Origin: Brevibacillus agri
Lineage (GTDB): Bacteria > Bacillota > Bacilli > Brevibacillales > Brevibacillaceae
Direction of reading: 5' to 3'
NCBI RefSeq assembly: GCF_004117055.1
Contig: NZ_CP026363.1
Span: 3,402,001-3,466,000, forward strand
DNA length: 64,000 bases
The notes beneath the pieces were generated by a model. It was not told where the DNA came from, made no database searches, and saw nothing but the letters and a program-made list of their open reading frames with translations. Positions within the stretch are counted from its first letter, which is position 1, and the number at the start of each line of letters is the position of its first letter. This document shows, one piece after another, positions 44,201 through 52,976 of this stretch. The translations under genes were made by a program, and so were the position numbers.

Positions 44201-44803
44201 CTATCCCAGCTTGCGATTGGACTTATCTCCCAATTTCCGTTCGTTTCCTGCGAGAAGATTGCGGATATTATTATAATGGCGAACATACGCAAACACAGCG
44301 ATTACCAAACTTGTCCAAAAAAAGGAAATCGGTTTGTCCAACAGATAAAGGGAAACAGGAATAGCCGTAACCAGCACAAGCGATCCGAGCGAGACGTATC
44401 GGGTAATCGCAATGACCAGCACAGCCAGTACCGCTGCAATCAAAAAGGCCAGGGGAGAGAAGCCTAGCACCACGCCGAGCGTGGTCGCAATGCCCTTTCC
44501 CCCGCGAAAGCCAAAGTAGATCGGCCAGTTGTGCCCTGCGATGACAAACAGGCCCGCCACTGCATAGGCAGCGGGATCACCTGTCATGAGGTGTGTTATT
44601 CCCATCGCCGCCAATCCTTTTAATGCATCAAGAATCAGCACGGCGATACCCGGACCTTTTCCCAGCACGCGAAGCGTATTGGTCGCCCCTGCGTTCCCGC
44701 TGCCATGTGAGCGAATGTCAATTCCTGCAACTTTTTTGGCGATCAGATAGCTGAAGCTAATTGAACCGATCAAATAGCTGAGCACCCAGGCTACTAACAC
44801 CAT
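44201..44803 (-). CDS. plsY: Glycerol-3-phosphate acyltransferase PlsY
   Basis: Membrane enzyme that transfers acyl groups from acyl-phosphate to glycerol-3-phosphate. The 200 residues hold five hydrophobic helices and the conserved loops IRSHGSGNAGATNTLRVLG, WPIYFGFRGGKGIATTLG and RYVSLGS. It lies between der and gpsA, the B. subtilis-like neighbourhood for this function. Confidence 0.96.
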   Translation of the reverse strand: MVLVAWVLSYLIGSISFSYLIAKKVAGIDIRSHGSGNAGATNTLRVLGKGPGIAVLILDALKGLAAMGITHLMTGDPAAYAVAGLFVIAGHNWPIYFGFRGGKGIATTLGVVLGFSPLAFLIAAVLAVLVIAITRYVSLGSLVLVTAIPVSLYLLDKPISFFWTSLVIAVFAYVRHYNNIRNLLAGNERKLGDKSNRKLG

Positions 44804-44818
44804 GGCGGTTTCCTCTCC

Positions 44819-46132
44819 CTACGTTTTTTTCCGCGTCCATATGCGAACAGGCGTACCTTCAAAGACAAACGCTTCACGGATCTTGTTCTCTATATAACGC
44901 TCATAGGAGAAATGCATAAGCTCCGGATCGTTCACGAACAAAATGAACGTGGGAGGCTTGACTGTCGCTTGTGTCGCGTAGTTGATTTTCAGTCGCTTTC
45001 CTCTGTCAGACGGCGGCGGTGTGCGAATCGTCGCATCCGTTACGATATCGTTGAGGACGGAGGTCGGAATGCGCATGGCGTGTGCTTGCGCGACCTCGTT
45101 GACTTTCGGCAGGATCGTGTGAACGCGCTGCTTCGACTTCGCCGAGACGTACAGAATCGGCGCGTAGTCCAGATATTTGAACTCCTCGCGAATCAGCTCT
45201 GTGAAGCGCCGCATCGTCTTGTCGTCTTTTTCAACGGCATCCCACTTGTTGACGATAATAATTACGCCGCGGCCTGCCTCGTGTGCATAGCCGGCAATTT
45301 TTTTGTCTTGCTCGATGATGCCTTCTTCCCCGTTGATGACGACGAGAACGACATCGCTGTCCTCGATGGAACGCATCGCGCGCATGACGCTGTATTTTTC
45401 CGTCGTCTCGTACACTTTCCCGCGCTTGCGCATCCCGGCGGTATCGACGAGAACGTAGCTCTGTCCATCCCGCTCAAACGGCGTGTCGATCGCATCCCGC
45501 GTTGTGCCCGCGACGTCGCTCACAATGACGCGCTCTTCGCCGAGCAGCGCATTCGTCAAGGACGACTTCCCGACGTTCGGACGGCCGATAATGGACACGC
45601 GAATGACGTCCTCTTTCCGCTCCTCGTCGCCTTCGGCAGGAAAATGCCGAACCACTTCCTCCAGCATGTCTCCCAGGCCAAGGCCATGGCTGCCTGAGAT
45701 CGGGAACGGTTCACCCAAGCCAAGCGAATAAAAGTCGTAAATATCGGCACGCATGTCCGGGTTGTCCGCTTTGTTTACTGCGAGCACGACTGGCTTTCCG
45801 GTGCGGTTCAGCATCCGGGCCAGCTCCACGTCAGCGTCTGTCACGCCTGTCCGGCTGTCGGCGATCATGATGATGACGTTAGCCTCATCAATCGCCAGCT
45901 CCGCCTGGTAACGCATTTGCGTGAGAATTTCATCGGTCTCGCCAAACTCAATCCCGCCCGTATCAATCACGTGGAAGGTATGGGTCAGCCATTCTCCTTT
46001 TCCGTACAGGCGGTCACGGGTTACTCCCGGCATATCCTCCACGATCGCGATGCGCTCGCCGACCAGTCTGTTAAAAATCGTGGACTTGCCCACGTTGGGT
46101 CTCCCCACAATGGCTACCACAGGTAATCCCAT
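44819..46132 (-). CDS. der: Ribosome-assembly GTPase Der (EngA)
   Basis: Essential double-GTPase for 50S subunit maturation. The 437 residues contain two G domains. The first has GRPNVGKST at 10-18, DTGG and NKAD. The second begins with [14 protein letters not shown] near residue 180 and has DTAG and NKWD. A C-terminal KH-like domain (about 350-437) follows. The ATG at 46132 is chosen by homology; its ribosome site is weak. Confidence 0.97.
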   Translation of the reverse strand: MGLPVVAIVGRPNVGKSTIFNRLVGERIAIVEDMPGVTRDRLYGKGEWLTHTFHVIDTGGIEFGETDEILTQMRYQAELAIDEANVIIMIADSRTGVTDADVELARMLNRTGKPVVLAVNKADNPDMRADIYDFYSLGLGEPFPISGSHGLGLGDMLEEVVRHFPAEGDEERKEDVIRVSIIGRPNVGKSSLTNALLGEERVIVSDVAGTTRDAIDTPFERDGQSYVLVDTAGMRKRGKVYETTEKYSVMRAMRSIEDSDVVLVVINGEEGIIEQDKKIAGYAHEAGRGVIIIVNKWDAVEKDDKTMRRFTELIREEFKYLDYAPILYVSAKSKQRVHTILPKVNEVAQAHAMRIPTSVLNDIVTDATIRTPPPSDRGKRLKINYATQATVKPPTFILFVNDPELMHFSYERYIENKIREAFVFEGTPVRIWTRKKT

Positions 46133-46185
46133 AATCAACAACACTCTCTCTCATTTACGTTTTGACTAGCTAATCATACCATACA

Positions 46186-46368
46186 CTACTTGTGGCGAAC
46201 AACGATAAGGGTATCAGGGCTTACCTCGTGCACCATGGCGTCCAAAATCTTTTCCAGCGTGAAAGCCGTCTGCTGCATCTTCTCATGTGTCGGCTCGATG
46301 AAAATCGGCGCGCCGCCCGCGATGCCTTCCCTGTTCACGGTAATCACGGCCAAAATCGTCCCGGTCAT
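46186..46368 (-). CDS. Capping complex subunit for YIEGIA
   Basis: A 60-residue protein (TGTILAVITVNREGIAGGAP at the start, ending VSPDTLIVVRHK) of the family found beside YIEGIA-domain proteins in spore formers. It lies 3 nt after the YIEGIA gene and is surely cotranscribed. The family name reflects a proposed role with YIEGIA proteins in keeping a spore membrane channel shut. I name it from family resemblance and context. Confidence 0.7.
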   Translation of the reverse strand: MTGTILAVITVNREGIAGGAPIFIEPTHEKMQQTAFTLEKILDAMVHEVSPDTLIVVRHK

Positions 46369-46371
46369 GAT

Positions 46372-47277
46372 CTACAGCTCCTTTTTGACTAATTTCGTCT
46401 TCTGCGGCATCCGGAAGACGCTCTCTAAAATCGGCACCGCATCAATGACGGCTTTGCCCCGCTCGGCATCCTTTTCCTGCGGCAAAAGGAAGACGCCGAG
46501 CCTGCCGGATTGCAGGTCGCGTTTTACCAGTGGCGTCAAGGAAGGCTCCCCTGTATCGGTGTACACGCCGAGTTGGGTCGCTACATCATGCAAAATCGCC
46601 TGGCGCTGGCCGGGATGGGCGATCGTCACTTTGGCGTTGGCATCCTTCGGGGTCAAAATAAAGCCGACTCCGTGCTCGCGGATGACCTTTTGCGCGTCTT
46701 CCAGACCGACGTTCATGATGTAAATGTCGCCTACGTACAAGTCTTTTCCGTCCACTCTCACCTCTGCCGGACTCGTGTCTGCGATCAGCGACAGCGTCTT
46801 CCCGGAGCGCAACTTGCGCGAAATGACAAGGGCGATCACCCCCGCGATGATGCCGCCCCACCAGTTGAACAAAATGGTCGCTGTCGCGGCGACGAGGGAG
46901 GTGAAAATGACCATGTAGTTGCGCCCTTCGAACACCATGGCGATCCCTTCGATGTACGGACCGCCGCGCGGTACCAGCTCTAGCTTGTCAATCTCCGTCA
47001 AGGTCGTCCGCTCCATGTTGCGCACGTCGCGGAACTGCTGGGCGGCCACGGTCAAAAACGTCACGGCCGTATAGTTTTCCTTCAACAGTGCCGGCACAGC
47101 CAAAGCGCCCAGGGCCGAGGCGATCACCCCGAGCGACACATGAATGATTTTTCCGTGCGGATACGTCGGATATTGGCGATAATCCGTCCGCAGCAGATGG
47201 ATTCGGCACATGATCCCGAAGACGAACCCGATCGTCAACGGAACGACAAACTCATTGGCCAACAACTCTTTAAACAA
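46372..47277 (-). CDS. YIEGIA-domain membrane protein
   Basis: A 301-residue membrane protein that carries the naming motif YIEGIA (RGGPYIEGIAMVFEGRNYMV, near residue 108). Hydrophobic segments lie near residues 10-25, 45-65 and 125-150; the C-terminal half is soluble, with paired VGDIYIMNVG and YTDTGEPSL blocks. The likely start is TTG at 47277 after AGGTGAT. It corresponds to B. subtilis YphB and stands between the yphA-like gene and its small partner. A spore-germination role is inferred from the family. Confidence 0.8.
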   Translation of the reverse strand: MFKELLANEFVVPLTIGFVFGIMCRIHLLRTDYRQYPTYPHGKIIHVSLGVIASALGALAVPALLKENYTAVTFLTVAAQQFRDVRNMERTTLTEIDKLELVPRGGPYIEGIAMVFEGRNYMVIFTSLVAATATILFNWWGGIIAGVIALVISRKLRSGKTLSLIADTSPAEVRVDGKDLYVGDIYIMNVGLEDAQKVIREHGVGFILTPKDANAKVTIAHPGQRQAILHDVATQLGVYTDTGEPSLTPLVKRDLQSGRLGVFLLPQEKDAERGKAVIDAVPILESVFRMPQKTKLVKKEL

Positions 47278-47283
47278 GCGCGA

Positions 47284-47919
47284 TCACCTACCAGTATCGG
47301 AATGGGAAGGCTCTGCCTCCCTCCGTCCGAAAAGCCGACGAATGGCAGTCCAGAGCATACTGATAAGCCCCAGCAACGAAATGCCGCTCCACAACAGGTC
47401 TTGCGCGTAATCCGTTCCCAGGCTGCACGCTCCGGACGCCCGCCAAAAATAGAGCGCGTAGAGCGCATCCGCCAGCGGCAGCGCCAGCATGAGCAGAAAC
47501 AGCCGGACGGCCATAAGCCTGCTCGTCGCAAGCGTGATCGCGACGCTAATTCCCGGCACGATCACCCGCTCGTCCCAAATCAACAGGATCGGGTCGGAAA
47601 AAAACAGCCAGCGCAGCCAGAAAACCATGACGGCAACCCCCGTCGCGCCGAGCACATACAGTCTTCGGCCTGCTTTGGGGAGCCGTGCATAAAAGATCGC
47701 GCTTGCGAAAAAGGGCAGCAACGTTCCGCTGAGACTTACCTGAATCGGGGCGAAAAACAATGTCCAACTGACAAAGGAGCAAATCAGAAACGCACAAAGA
47801 ACGGCGAGCACGCGCCTTCTCTCCATGCCCATTTCCCGCAGTTGCGAGTCAAAGCTCCCCATCCAGACAAGACAAAGCAAAGACCACTGGATGAGGATCG
47901 CAATGGTTCCCTCGTTCAT
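47284..47919 (-). CDS. yphA: YphA-like membrane protein
   Basis: A 211-residue polytopic membrane protein of unknown function with about five or six hydrophobic helices (for example RRVLAVLCAFLICSFVSW and FLLMLALPLADALYALYFW). The ATG at 47919 has GAGGAG 6 nt upstream; the ATG at 47925 abuts that site. It precedes the YIEGIA gene by 6 nt. Position relative to der and gpsA matches B. subtilis yphA. Confidence 0.65.
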   Translation of the reverse strand: MNEGTIAILIQWSLLCLVWMGSFDSQLREMGMERRRVLAVLCAFLICSFVSWTLFFAPIQVSLSGTLLPFFASAIFYARLPKAGRRLYVLGATGVAVMVFWLRWLFFSDPILLIWDERVIVPGISVAITLATSRLMAVRLFLLMLALPLADALYALYFWRASGACSLGTDYAQDLLWSGISLLGLISMLWTAIRRLFGRREAEPSHSDTGR

Positions 47920-47998
47920 GTTCATCTCCTCAAAATGATGGTTGTCTCCCCAAAGTATGCCTCAAGCGTCCGCCTTTCATGAATGGCTCGTCCGTTAG

Positions 47999-49051
47999 TC
48001 AGCGCCGCTCTGCCCATTCCTCCACTGCTCTCCCGCGCAGACGGGCGCGCTCCGCTGTTTTGCCTGTTATCAACAGCGGGGTGTTGACGCCATCTGCGAG
48101 CTGCACAAGCCCGAGCGCCGTCATCGCCACGCGAATCTGGTGATGCCAGCCGTCTACTTCCGCCAGGCATTCTTCGATCGGGTGCGCGTGCACGACGCGC
48201 AATAGCGCACCCGCCACGCCGACAGCCGAAGCTCCCAGGCAGACCGCTTTTATCACGTCCAGTCCGTGCCGCGCTCCTCCCGTCGCCATGACAGATGCTT
48301 GCGCGTGTATATCGCGGTCTGCTTCCAGCAGGCTCTCGACGGTCGTAAAGCCCCAATCCTCAAACATGGACAGCGGGTGAGCGCTCCTTTTGTTTTCCAC
48401 TTTGGCAAAATTCGTTCCGCCTCTGCCGCCCACGTCGATGCTTTTGATCCCGGCTGCGGTCAGCTTGAGCATTGTTTCCTTCGCCATCCCGAATCCGACC
48501 TCTTTGACGATCACCGGGACGTCGACGCTCTCCTGGATGCGCTGGATCCGCTCCAAATAGCCGCTGAAATCGCGATCTCCTTCGGGCATCAACAGCTCCT
48601 GCATCACATTCAGGTGAATTTGCAAGCCGTCTGCCGCAAGCATTTCTACCGCTGCCTGCGCTTGCTCCACTGTCGCTTCCGCCCCGACATTCGCCCAGAC
48701 GATGCCGCGCGGATTTTCTTTGCGCACAATCTGGTAGCTCGCGGCGACAGACGGGTCGCGCAGCGCGGCCATCTGCGAACCGACGGCCATCGCCAGTTGG
48801 CGCTCCCTGGCAATGATCGCAAGCTTCTGATTAATCTGCGTTGTCGCTTCCGCTCCGCCTGTCATCGCGTTGATAATGAGCGGAGACGGCAGGCGAAAAG
48901 AAGCAAACTCCGTATCGAGCCTTGTCTGTTCGTAGCCGATATTCGGCAGGCTATTCGGCACAAAGCTGACGTCATCAAAGCTGTTTGTACCGATTTCGGC
49001 CGTTGCCAGTGCATGGCGAATATGGTCAAGCTTTCGTTGCGAACGATCCAC
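47999..49051 (-). CDS. fni: Isopentenyl-diphosphate delta-isomerase, type 2
   Basis: FMN-dependent interconversion of isopentenyl and dimethylallyl diphosphate. The 350-residue barrel shows INAMTGGAEATTQINQKLA near residue 60, AVGSQMAALRD, HLNVMQELLMPEGDRDF, and the FMN-phosphate loop SVMATGGARHGLDVIKAVCL. It supplies allylic primer for the Hep and undecaprenyl pathways. It lies downstream of the S1-domain gene, as in B. subtilis (fni/ypgA). Confidence 0.95.
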   Translation of the reverse strand: MDRSQRKLDHIRHALATAEIGTNSFDDVSFVPNSLPNIGYEQTRLDTEFASFRLPSPLIINAMTGGAEATTQINQKLAIIARERQLAMAVGSQMAALRDPSVAASYQIVRKENPRGIVWANVGAEATVEQAQAAVEMLAADGLQIHLNVMQELLMPEGDRDFSGYLERIQRIQESVDVPVIVKEVGFGMAKETMLKLTAAGIKSIDVGGRGGTNFAKVENKRSAHPLSMFEDWGFTTVESLLEADRDIHAQASVMATGGARHGLDVIKAVCLGASAVGVAGALLRVVHAHPIEECLAEVDGWHHQIRVAMTALGLVQLADGVNTPLLITGKTAERARLRGRAVEEWAERR

Positions 49052-49105
49052 GCGTCTTCCCTCCCGACAAACCTTTTATCCCCTTGTAGCTTTGGCCACA
49101 GCCAA

Positions 49106-49135
49106 GCAAAAAGGGATACGCAAGAGCGTACCCCC
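49106..49135 (-). terminator. Terminator of the S1-domain gene
   Basis: GGGATACGC and GCGTACCCC (one mismatch-tolerant G-T pair) form a 9-bp stem with a 4-nt loop, followed by five T on the minus strand. Confidence 0.85.
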
Positions 49136-49157
49136 TTATTTTTCCCGTCTGTCTCGC

Positions 49158-50330
49158 TTACTTGAACTTGTCTTTCAGATCCGCGAACAGTTCACCAAGC
49201 GTTACACCCATTGGCTGATTGTTTTCTTGCGTGAATTGTTGCTGTTCACGCTTGCTTGCGCGCTCTGCCTGCTCGGCGCGATCTTCTTCTACCGCGCGGA
49301 TGCTCAAGCTGATGCGCTGCTCTTGTGGAACCACATCGAGAATTTTCACTTGCACTTCCTGGCCTTCCTTGAGCACTTCGCCAGGCGTGTTCACGCGACG
49401 ATTCGCGATTTGCGAGATGTGCACAAGCCCTTCAATTCCAGGTGCCACTTCGACAAAAGCACCGAAGGAAACGAGGCGTTTCACTGTACCCGTTGTGATC
49501 GAGCCTGCTTTAAACTCTTCGGCAACCTTTGCCCAAGGACCTGCCTGGGTTTCTTTGATGCTGAGGCCGATGCGCTCGTTTTCGCGGTCGATTTTGAGCA
49601 CTTTCACTTGTACCTTGTCGCCTTCTTTTACGACGTCAGATGGCTTTTCTACGCGGTTCCAAGCCAGCTCGGATACGTGCACCAGGCCGTCTACCCCGCC
49701 GATGTCCACGAATACGCCGAAGTCGGTCATGCGTTGCACAGTGCCTTCCAGCACTTGACCCACCTGGATTTGATCCAGTACGGACTGTTTTTTCGCTTTT
49801 GCTTCTTCTTCCAGAACCGCTTTGTGGGAGAGGATCACTTTGTTTTTCTCTTTGTCCATCTCTACTACTTTCAATGTCAAGGATTTGCCTTTGTAATCGG
49901 AGAAATCCTCCACGAAATGACGCTCGACCATAGAAGCAGGGATGAAGCCGCGAACCCCTACATCTACGACCAGACCGCCTTTGACGACTTCCTTGACTGT
50001 CGCCTCGATGATCTCGCCTGACTGCATTTTTTGCTCCAGTTCAGCCCAGGAAGATTCCATCGCAACCGCTTTTTTGGAAACGACAAGCTCTTCTTTTTCA
50101 TCGTTGAGCTTGATTACTTTTACTTCAAACGTGTCGCCAACCGCAACGACGTCAGACACTTTTTCCACATGCAGAGGAGACAGTTCGCTGATCGGGATCA
50201 GGCCATCGTATTTGTAGCCTACATCCACGAGAGCCTGTTTGTCTTCGACTTTGGTTACAGTCGCTTTTACGACATCCCCCACAGAAATCGTTGTTGCATC
50301 CGTCAAGCTTACGTTTGTTTCATCCATCAT
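49158..50330 (-). CDS. ypfD: S1 RNA-binding domain protein (RpsA/YpfD-like)
   Basis: A 390-residue protein with four consecutive S1 domains (about 15-85, 105-175, 190-260 and 275-345), each with a VKVLKI- or VTKVED-like first strand and a GLVHISQ/GLVHVSE-type loop. E. coli S1 has six. The bacillar form is not essential and its ribosomal role is debated. The tail is charged and ends DLKDKFK. The ATG at 50330 has GGAGG 8 nt upstream. It lies between plsC/cmk and fni, as in B. subtilis. Confidence 0.93.
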   Translation of the reverse strand: MMDETNVSLTDATTISVGDVVKATVTKVEDKQALVDVGYKYDGLIPISELSPLHVEKVSDVVAVGDTFEVKVIKLNDEKEELVVSKKAVAMESSWAELEQKMQSGEIIEATVKEVVKGGLVVDVGVRGFIPASMVERHFVEDFSDYKGKSLTLKVVEMDKEKNKVILSHKAVLEEEAKAKKQSVLDQIQVGQVLEGTVQRMTDFGVFVDIGGVDGLVHVSELAWNRVEKPSDVVKEGDKVQVKVLKIDRENERIGLSIKETQAGPWAKVAEEFKAGSITTGTVKRLVSFGAFVEVAPGIEGLVHISQIANRRVNTPGEVLKEGQEVQVKILDVVPQEQRISLSIRAVEEDRAEQAERASKREQQQFTQENNQPMGVTLGELFADLKDKFK

Positions 50331-50517
50331 CCAAAAAACCTCCTTGAATACCATCGAGTCCCAGACCATCTATGTACAGGTTGTGTACCAACCATATTAC
50401 ACGAAGCGGGAGCAAGTATATTTTTTACTGTCGCCCGAAGGCTGGCAGTTAGCACTGACGTAGCCAGTAAGTTCCAGCAAATGTAGTATTTGTCCCTTTG
50501 TCGATTCTATACCGGAC

Positions 50518-51111
50518 TTAGGGAAGATGCTGGTCGCGCAATTCCTTGATGCGGGCCATGATTAAATCGCTCGTCTCCTTCAGCACATCGGAGCCGGACT
50601 TGGCTTCGCGCAAGCTGGTGAGATCGATCGGCTTGCCGTAGACGATCTTGATCGGACGAAACGCCCGATACGGCCCGATAATCGCTACCGGAATGACCGC
50701 TGCTTGCGATTTGAGGGCAAACATCGCCACCCCTGGCATCGCTTCTCCCGGTTCGCCGGTTTTGCTGCGGGTTCCCTCGGGAAAAATTCCAAAGATTTTT
50801 CCATCTTCAAGCAGTTTGAGCGTCGTGCGGATCGCCGCCCGATCACCCGCGCCCCGCTTGACTGGGAAAGCGCCGAATTTCGTAATAAGAAAAGATAAGA
50901 GCGGAATTTTAAACAGCTCTTCCTTGGCCATGAAGTGCACCTGGCGCTCGATTCCAGAACCGAGCAGCGGCGGGTCCCAGAGCGAAATGTGATTGGCGCA
51001 CAAAATCACCGGGCCTTCCTTAGGTATATGTTCACGCCCAATCACTTGCCAACGGAAGACAAGCGAAAATATGATGCGGAATATTCCGCGGAATAAACGG
51101 TAATAGGTCAC
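50518..51111 (-). CDS. plsC: 1-acyl-sn-glycerol-3-phosphate acyltransferase
   Basis: Second acylation step in phosphatidic acid synthesis. The 197 residues have an N-terminal hydrophobic anchor, the catalytic NHISLWD (H41-x4-D46), the acceptor motif FPEGTRSKTGEPG near 117, and AVIPVAIIGPYRAF. It overlaps cmk by 4 nt and is followed at some distance by the S1 gene. The 188 bases between it and the S1 start hold a GTACA/TGTAC inverted repeat near 50385 but no clear promoter. Confidence 0.93.
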   Translation of the reverse strand: MTYYRLFRGIFRIIFSLVFRWQVIGREHIPKEGPVILCANHISLWDPPLLGSGIERQVHFMAKEELFKIPLLSFLITKFGAFPVKRGAGDRAAIRTTLKLLEDGKIFGIFPEGTRSKTGEPGEAMPGVAMFALKSQAAVIPVAIIGPYRAFRPIKIVYGKPIDLTSLREAKSGSDVLKETSDLIMARIKELRDQHLP

Positions 51112-51779
51112 TTGGCCGACTCTCCCGTTCGTTCGCAGATTTGCAGGATGTGGTCTACGACCTGGTCGATGGTCATCCCCGTAGTGTCGACCAGCACGGC
51201 ATCGTCCGCCTGGCGCAAGGGAGCCACCTCTCTTTGCATGTCCCGGCGATCTCGCTCCTCTATTTCTTTTTCCAGCTCAGCCAGGTCTGCCTCGGTTCCT
51301 TTTTCCCGCAGTTCTTTCCATCTGCGTTCTGCTCGCTCGCGGATGGAGGCCGTCAGAAAAATTTTCACCTCGGCGTCAGGCAGGACATGCGTTCCGATAT
51401 CTCTGCCGTCCATGACCACGTTTCCTTGCTTCGCCAGCTCTCGCTGCAACACCAGCATCTGTTCGCGAACGGAACCGTAGCTCGCGACAATCGAGGCGTA
51501 CTGACTGACCTCTGGCGAACGAATCAGGTCCGTCACATCGAGCTCGTTCCAGAACACACGCTGCTGTCCAGCTTGCCGAACCAGACCAATCTTGTTGTTT
51601 TTCAAAAGTTCGGAAACAGCAGGCTCGTCGCCGATCGGAATCTGTCCGGAAGAAACAGCCCAAGCGAGAGCGCGGTACATGGCCCCGGTGTCGATGTAGA
51701 CGTATTCCAGTTGCCTTGCTACCTTCTGTGCAACCGTGCTTTTCCCTGCTCCCGCAGGTCCATCAATCGCTATGTTCAT
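51108..51779 (-). CDS. cmk: Cytidylate kinase
   Basis: Phosphorylates CMP and dCMP. The 223-residue P-loop protein begins IAIDGPAGAGKSTVAQKVAR (Walker A at 7-15). It contains YIDTGAMYRALAW, VVMDGRDIGTHVLPDAEVKI and RRDMQREVAPLRQADDAVLV. It overlaps plsC by 4 nt. Length and motifs are standard. Confidence 0.97.
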   Translation of the reverse strand: MNIAIDGPAGAGKSTVAQKVARQLEYVYIDTGAMYRALAWAVSSGQIPIGDEPAVSELLKNNKIGLVRQAGQQRVFWNELDVTDLIRSPEVSQYASIVASYGSVREQMLVLQRELAKQGNVVMDGRDIGTHVLPDAEVKIFLTASIRERAERRWKELREKGTEADLAELEKEIEERDRRDMQREVAPLRQADDAVLVDTTGMTIDQVVDHILQICERTGESAK

Positions 51780-51826
51780 TACTTCTCACCTGCTATGTAC
51801 AGTAGTTCAGAAAGGGAGTAAAACAA

Positions 51827-51848
51827 GAAAAGCTTCTGCCCGAAGCCC
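51827..51848 (-). terminator. Possible terminator before cmk
   Basis: Minus-strand GCTTC and GAAGC enclose five bases and are followed by TTTTCTTGTTTT. The stem is short. A second weak hairpin (GAAAACG/CGTTTTC, 51898-51919) lies upstream. Together they may end the ypfB transcript. Confidence 0.45.
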
Positions 51849-51964
51849 TTTCCCATTCATGTGGTGAAAAACACGTGGCGACCGCGCGCGGTCTACGAAA
51901 ACGCCCCTGACCGTTTTCTATGTTATTTATAATAGTACCATAGTATGGAAGCATGCGCAAACCT

Positions 51965-52147
51965 TTAGGGCTTGTCTGACACGCCTTCCAAGCGTTCTGT
52001 CTCGATCAGGAAAACGCGAGCCGGAACGTATTGAATCAGAATCTCTCCGGCTGTCAGCGCGATGGCGCAAGCCGCAATTCCAATCAAGATGCCTTTCTCT
52101 ACCCGTCTGGAAAATCGGCGAAAACGCTCGTCGTACTGACTGGTCAC
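51965..52147 (-). CDS. ypfB: Small membrane protein, YpfB-like (DUF5359)
   Basis: A 60-residue protein with a basic N-terminus (YDERFRRFSRRVEKG) and one transmembrane helix (ILIGIAACAIALTAGEILIQ). It ends with a short extracytoplasmic tail. GTG at 52147 is preferred because AAGGAAG lies 10 nt upstream; another GTG at 52156 touches that site. Position after the PilZ-domain gene matches B. subtilis ypfB. Function unknown. Confidence 0.65.
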   Translation of the reverse strand: MTSQYDERFRRFSRRVEKGILIGIAACAIALTAGEILIQYVPARVFLIETERLEGVSDKP

Positions 52148-52174
52148 TGGGGTCACTTCCTTTTCGGAAAAGCG

Positions 52175-52861
52175 TCAATCCTCGACGCCTTTTTTGCGAA
52201 GCTCTAGTTGTCTTTCGTAACACGCCCGAATCACTTTTACCCGATCCTGTTCGCTAATATTCGTAAATTTTCCCGATATCCACTGGTGCAAGCCCTTCTC
52301 TTCCGGCGCCTTTTGTCTGACGACCTCCAGCTCGGCGAAGGCGTGCTGGACCTGTCCGTTTTTGCTCGGCAGTGCGATCCAGACTTGCAGCACGTCTTTT
52401 TCGCGCAGACGATAAGACTCATCGCAAGTGAAAGACAAGCCGCCACCGCTGATGTCGATGGTTCTCGCCAAAAAATGATAGCGTCGCATCGGGTCCTGAT
52501 GCTTGACAGCGATGTCCAGCGCGGTTTCGATTCGCAAGTAGTTGCGCCGTTGCGTCCGCACGATCTCTTCTTTTTTCGGCAGTTGCAACAGCAAGACAGG
52601 AATGTGCCCGCTCTCCCTGCTGACGATGGAAGACTGAAATTCATAGCGAGACCCGTCTTCGCCTACATACCAGACCAGACAGCTTGTCCCAGGCCGGAAC
52701 ACGCCAGTCCGCCCCGTGCTTTCACTGGTTGGCAACTCAATGGAAGCCAGCTCTTCTGTCATGTCGGTTATGCGGCTTTTAAAGGCCTCCATGCCCTGCT
52801 CGTCTTCAGAGGAACCCGTGAACTGAAGTCGTATGGTTTGTCCTACTCGTGGAAGCATCAT
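52175..52861 (-). CDS. motI: PilZ-domain c-di-GMP receptor, flagellar brake MotI/YpfA-like
   Basis: Binds cyclic di-GMP and, in B. subtilis, acts as a clutch on the flagellar stator MotA. The 228 residues have an N-terminal YcgR-type beta domain (RVGQTIRLQF) and a C-terminal PilZ domain with RRNYLR (R105, R106, R110) and DISGGG (136-141), the two nucleotide-binding motifs. It overlaps no neighbour and is followed by ypfB after 27 nt. With cheR it supports flagellar motility controlled by c-di-GMP. Confidence 0.9.
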   Translation of the reverse strand: MMLPRVGQTIRLQFTGSSEDEQGMEAFKSRITDMTEELASIELPTSESTGRTGVFRPGTSCLVWYVGEDGSRYEFQSSIVSRESGHIPVLLLQLPKKEEIVRTQRRNYLRIETALDIAVKHQDPMRRYHFLARTIDISGGGLSFTCDESYRLREKDVLQVWIALPSKNGQVQHAFAELEVVRQKAPEEKGLHQWISGKFTNISEQDRVKVIRACYERQLELRKKGVED

Positions 52862-52931
52862 AATAGCAAATGTTCCTCCTTTTCCCTCTCACCCACCCAT
52901 TATATACTCTTTTCTTTCCAATCAGCAAATA

Positions 52932-52958
52932 GGGAAAGCCGTCAAATTCAGCTTTCCC
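52932..52958 (-). terminator. Weak terminator or hairpin after ypeB
   Basis: GGGAAAGC and GCTTTCCC form an 8-bp stem with an 11-nt loop; only a short T-rich stretch follows on the minus strand. Confidence 0.5.
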
Positions 52959-52976
52959 CTTGATTTTTTCGCGTGC

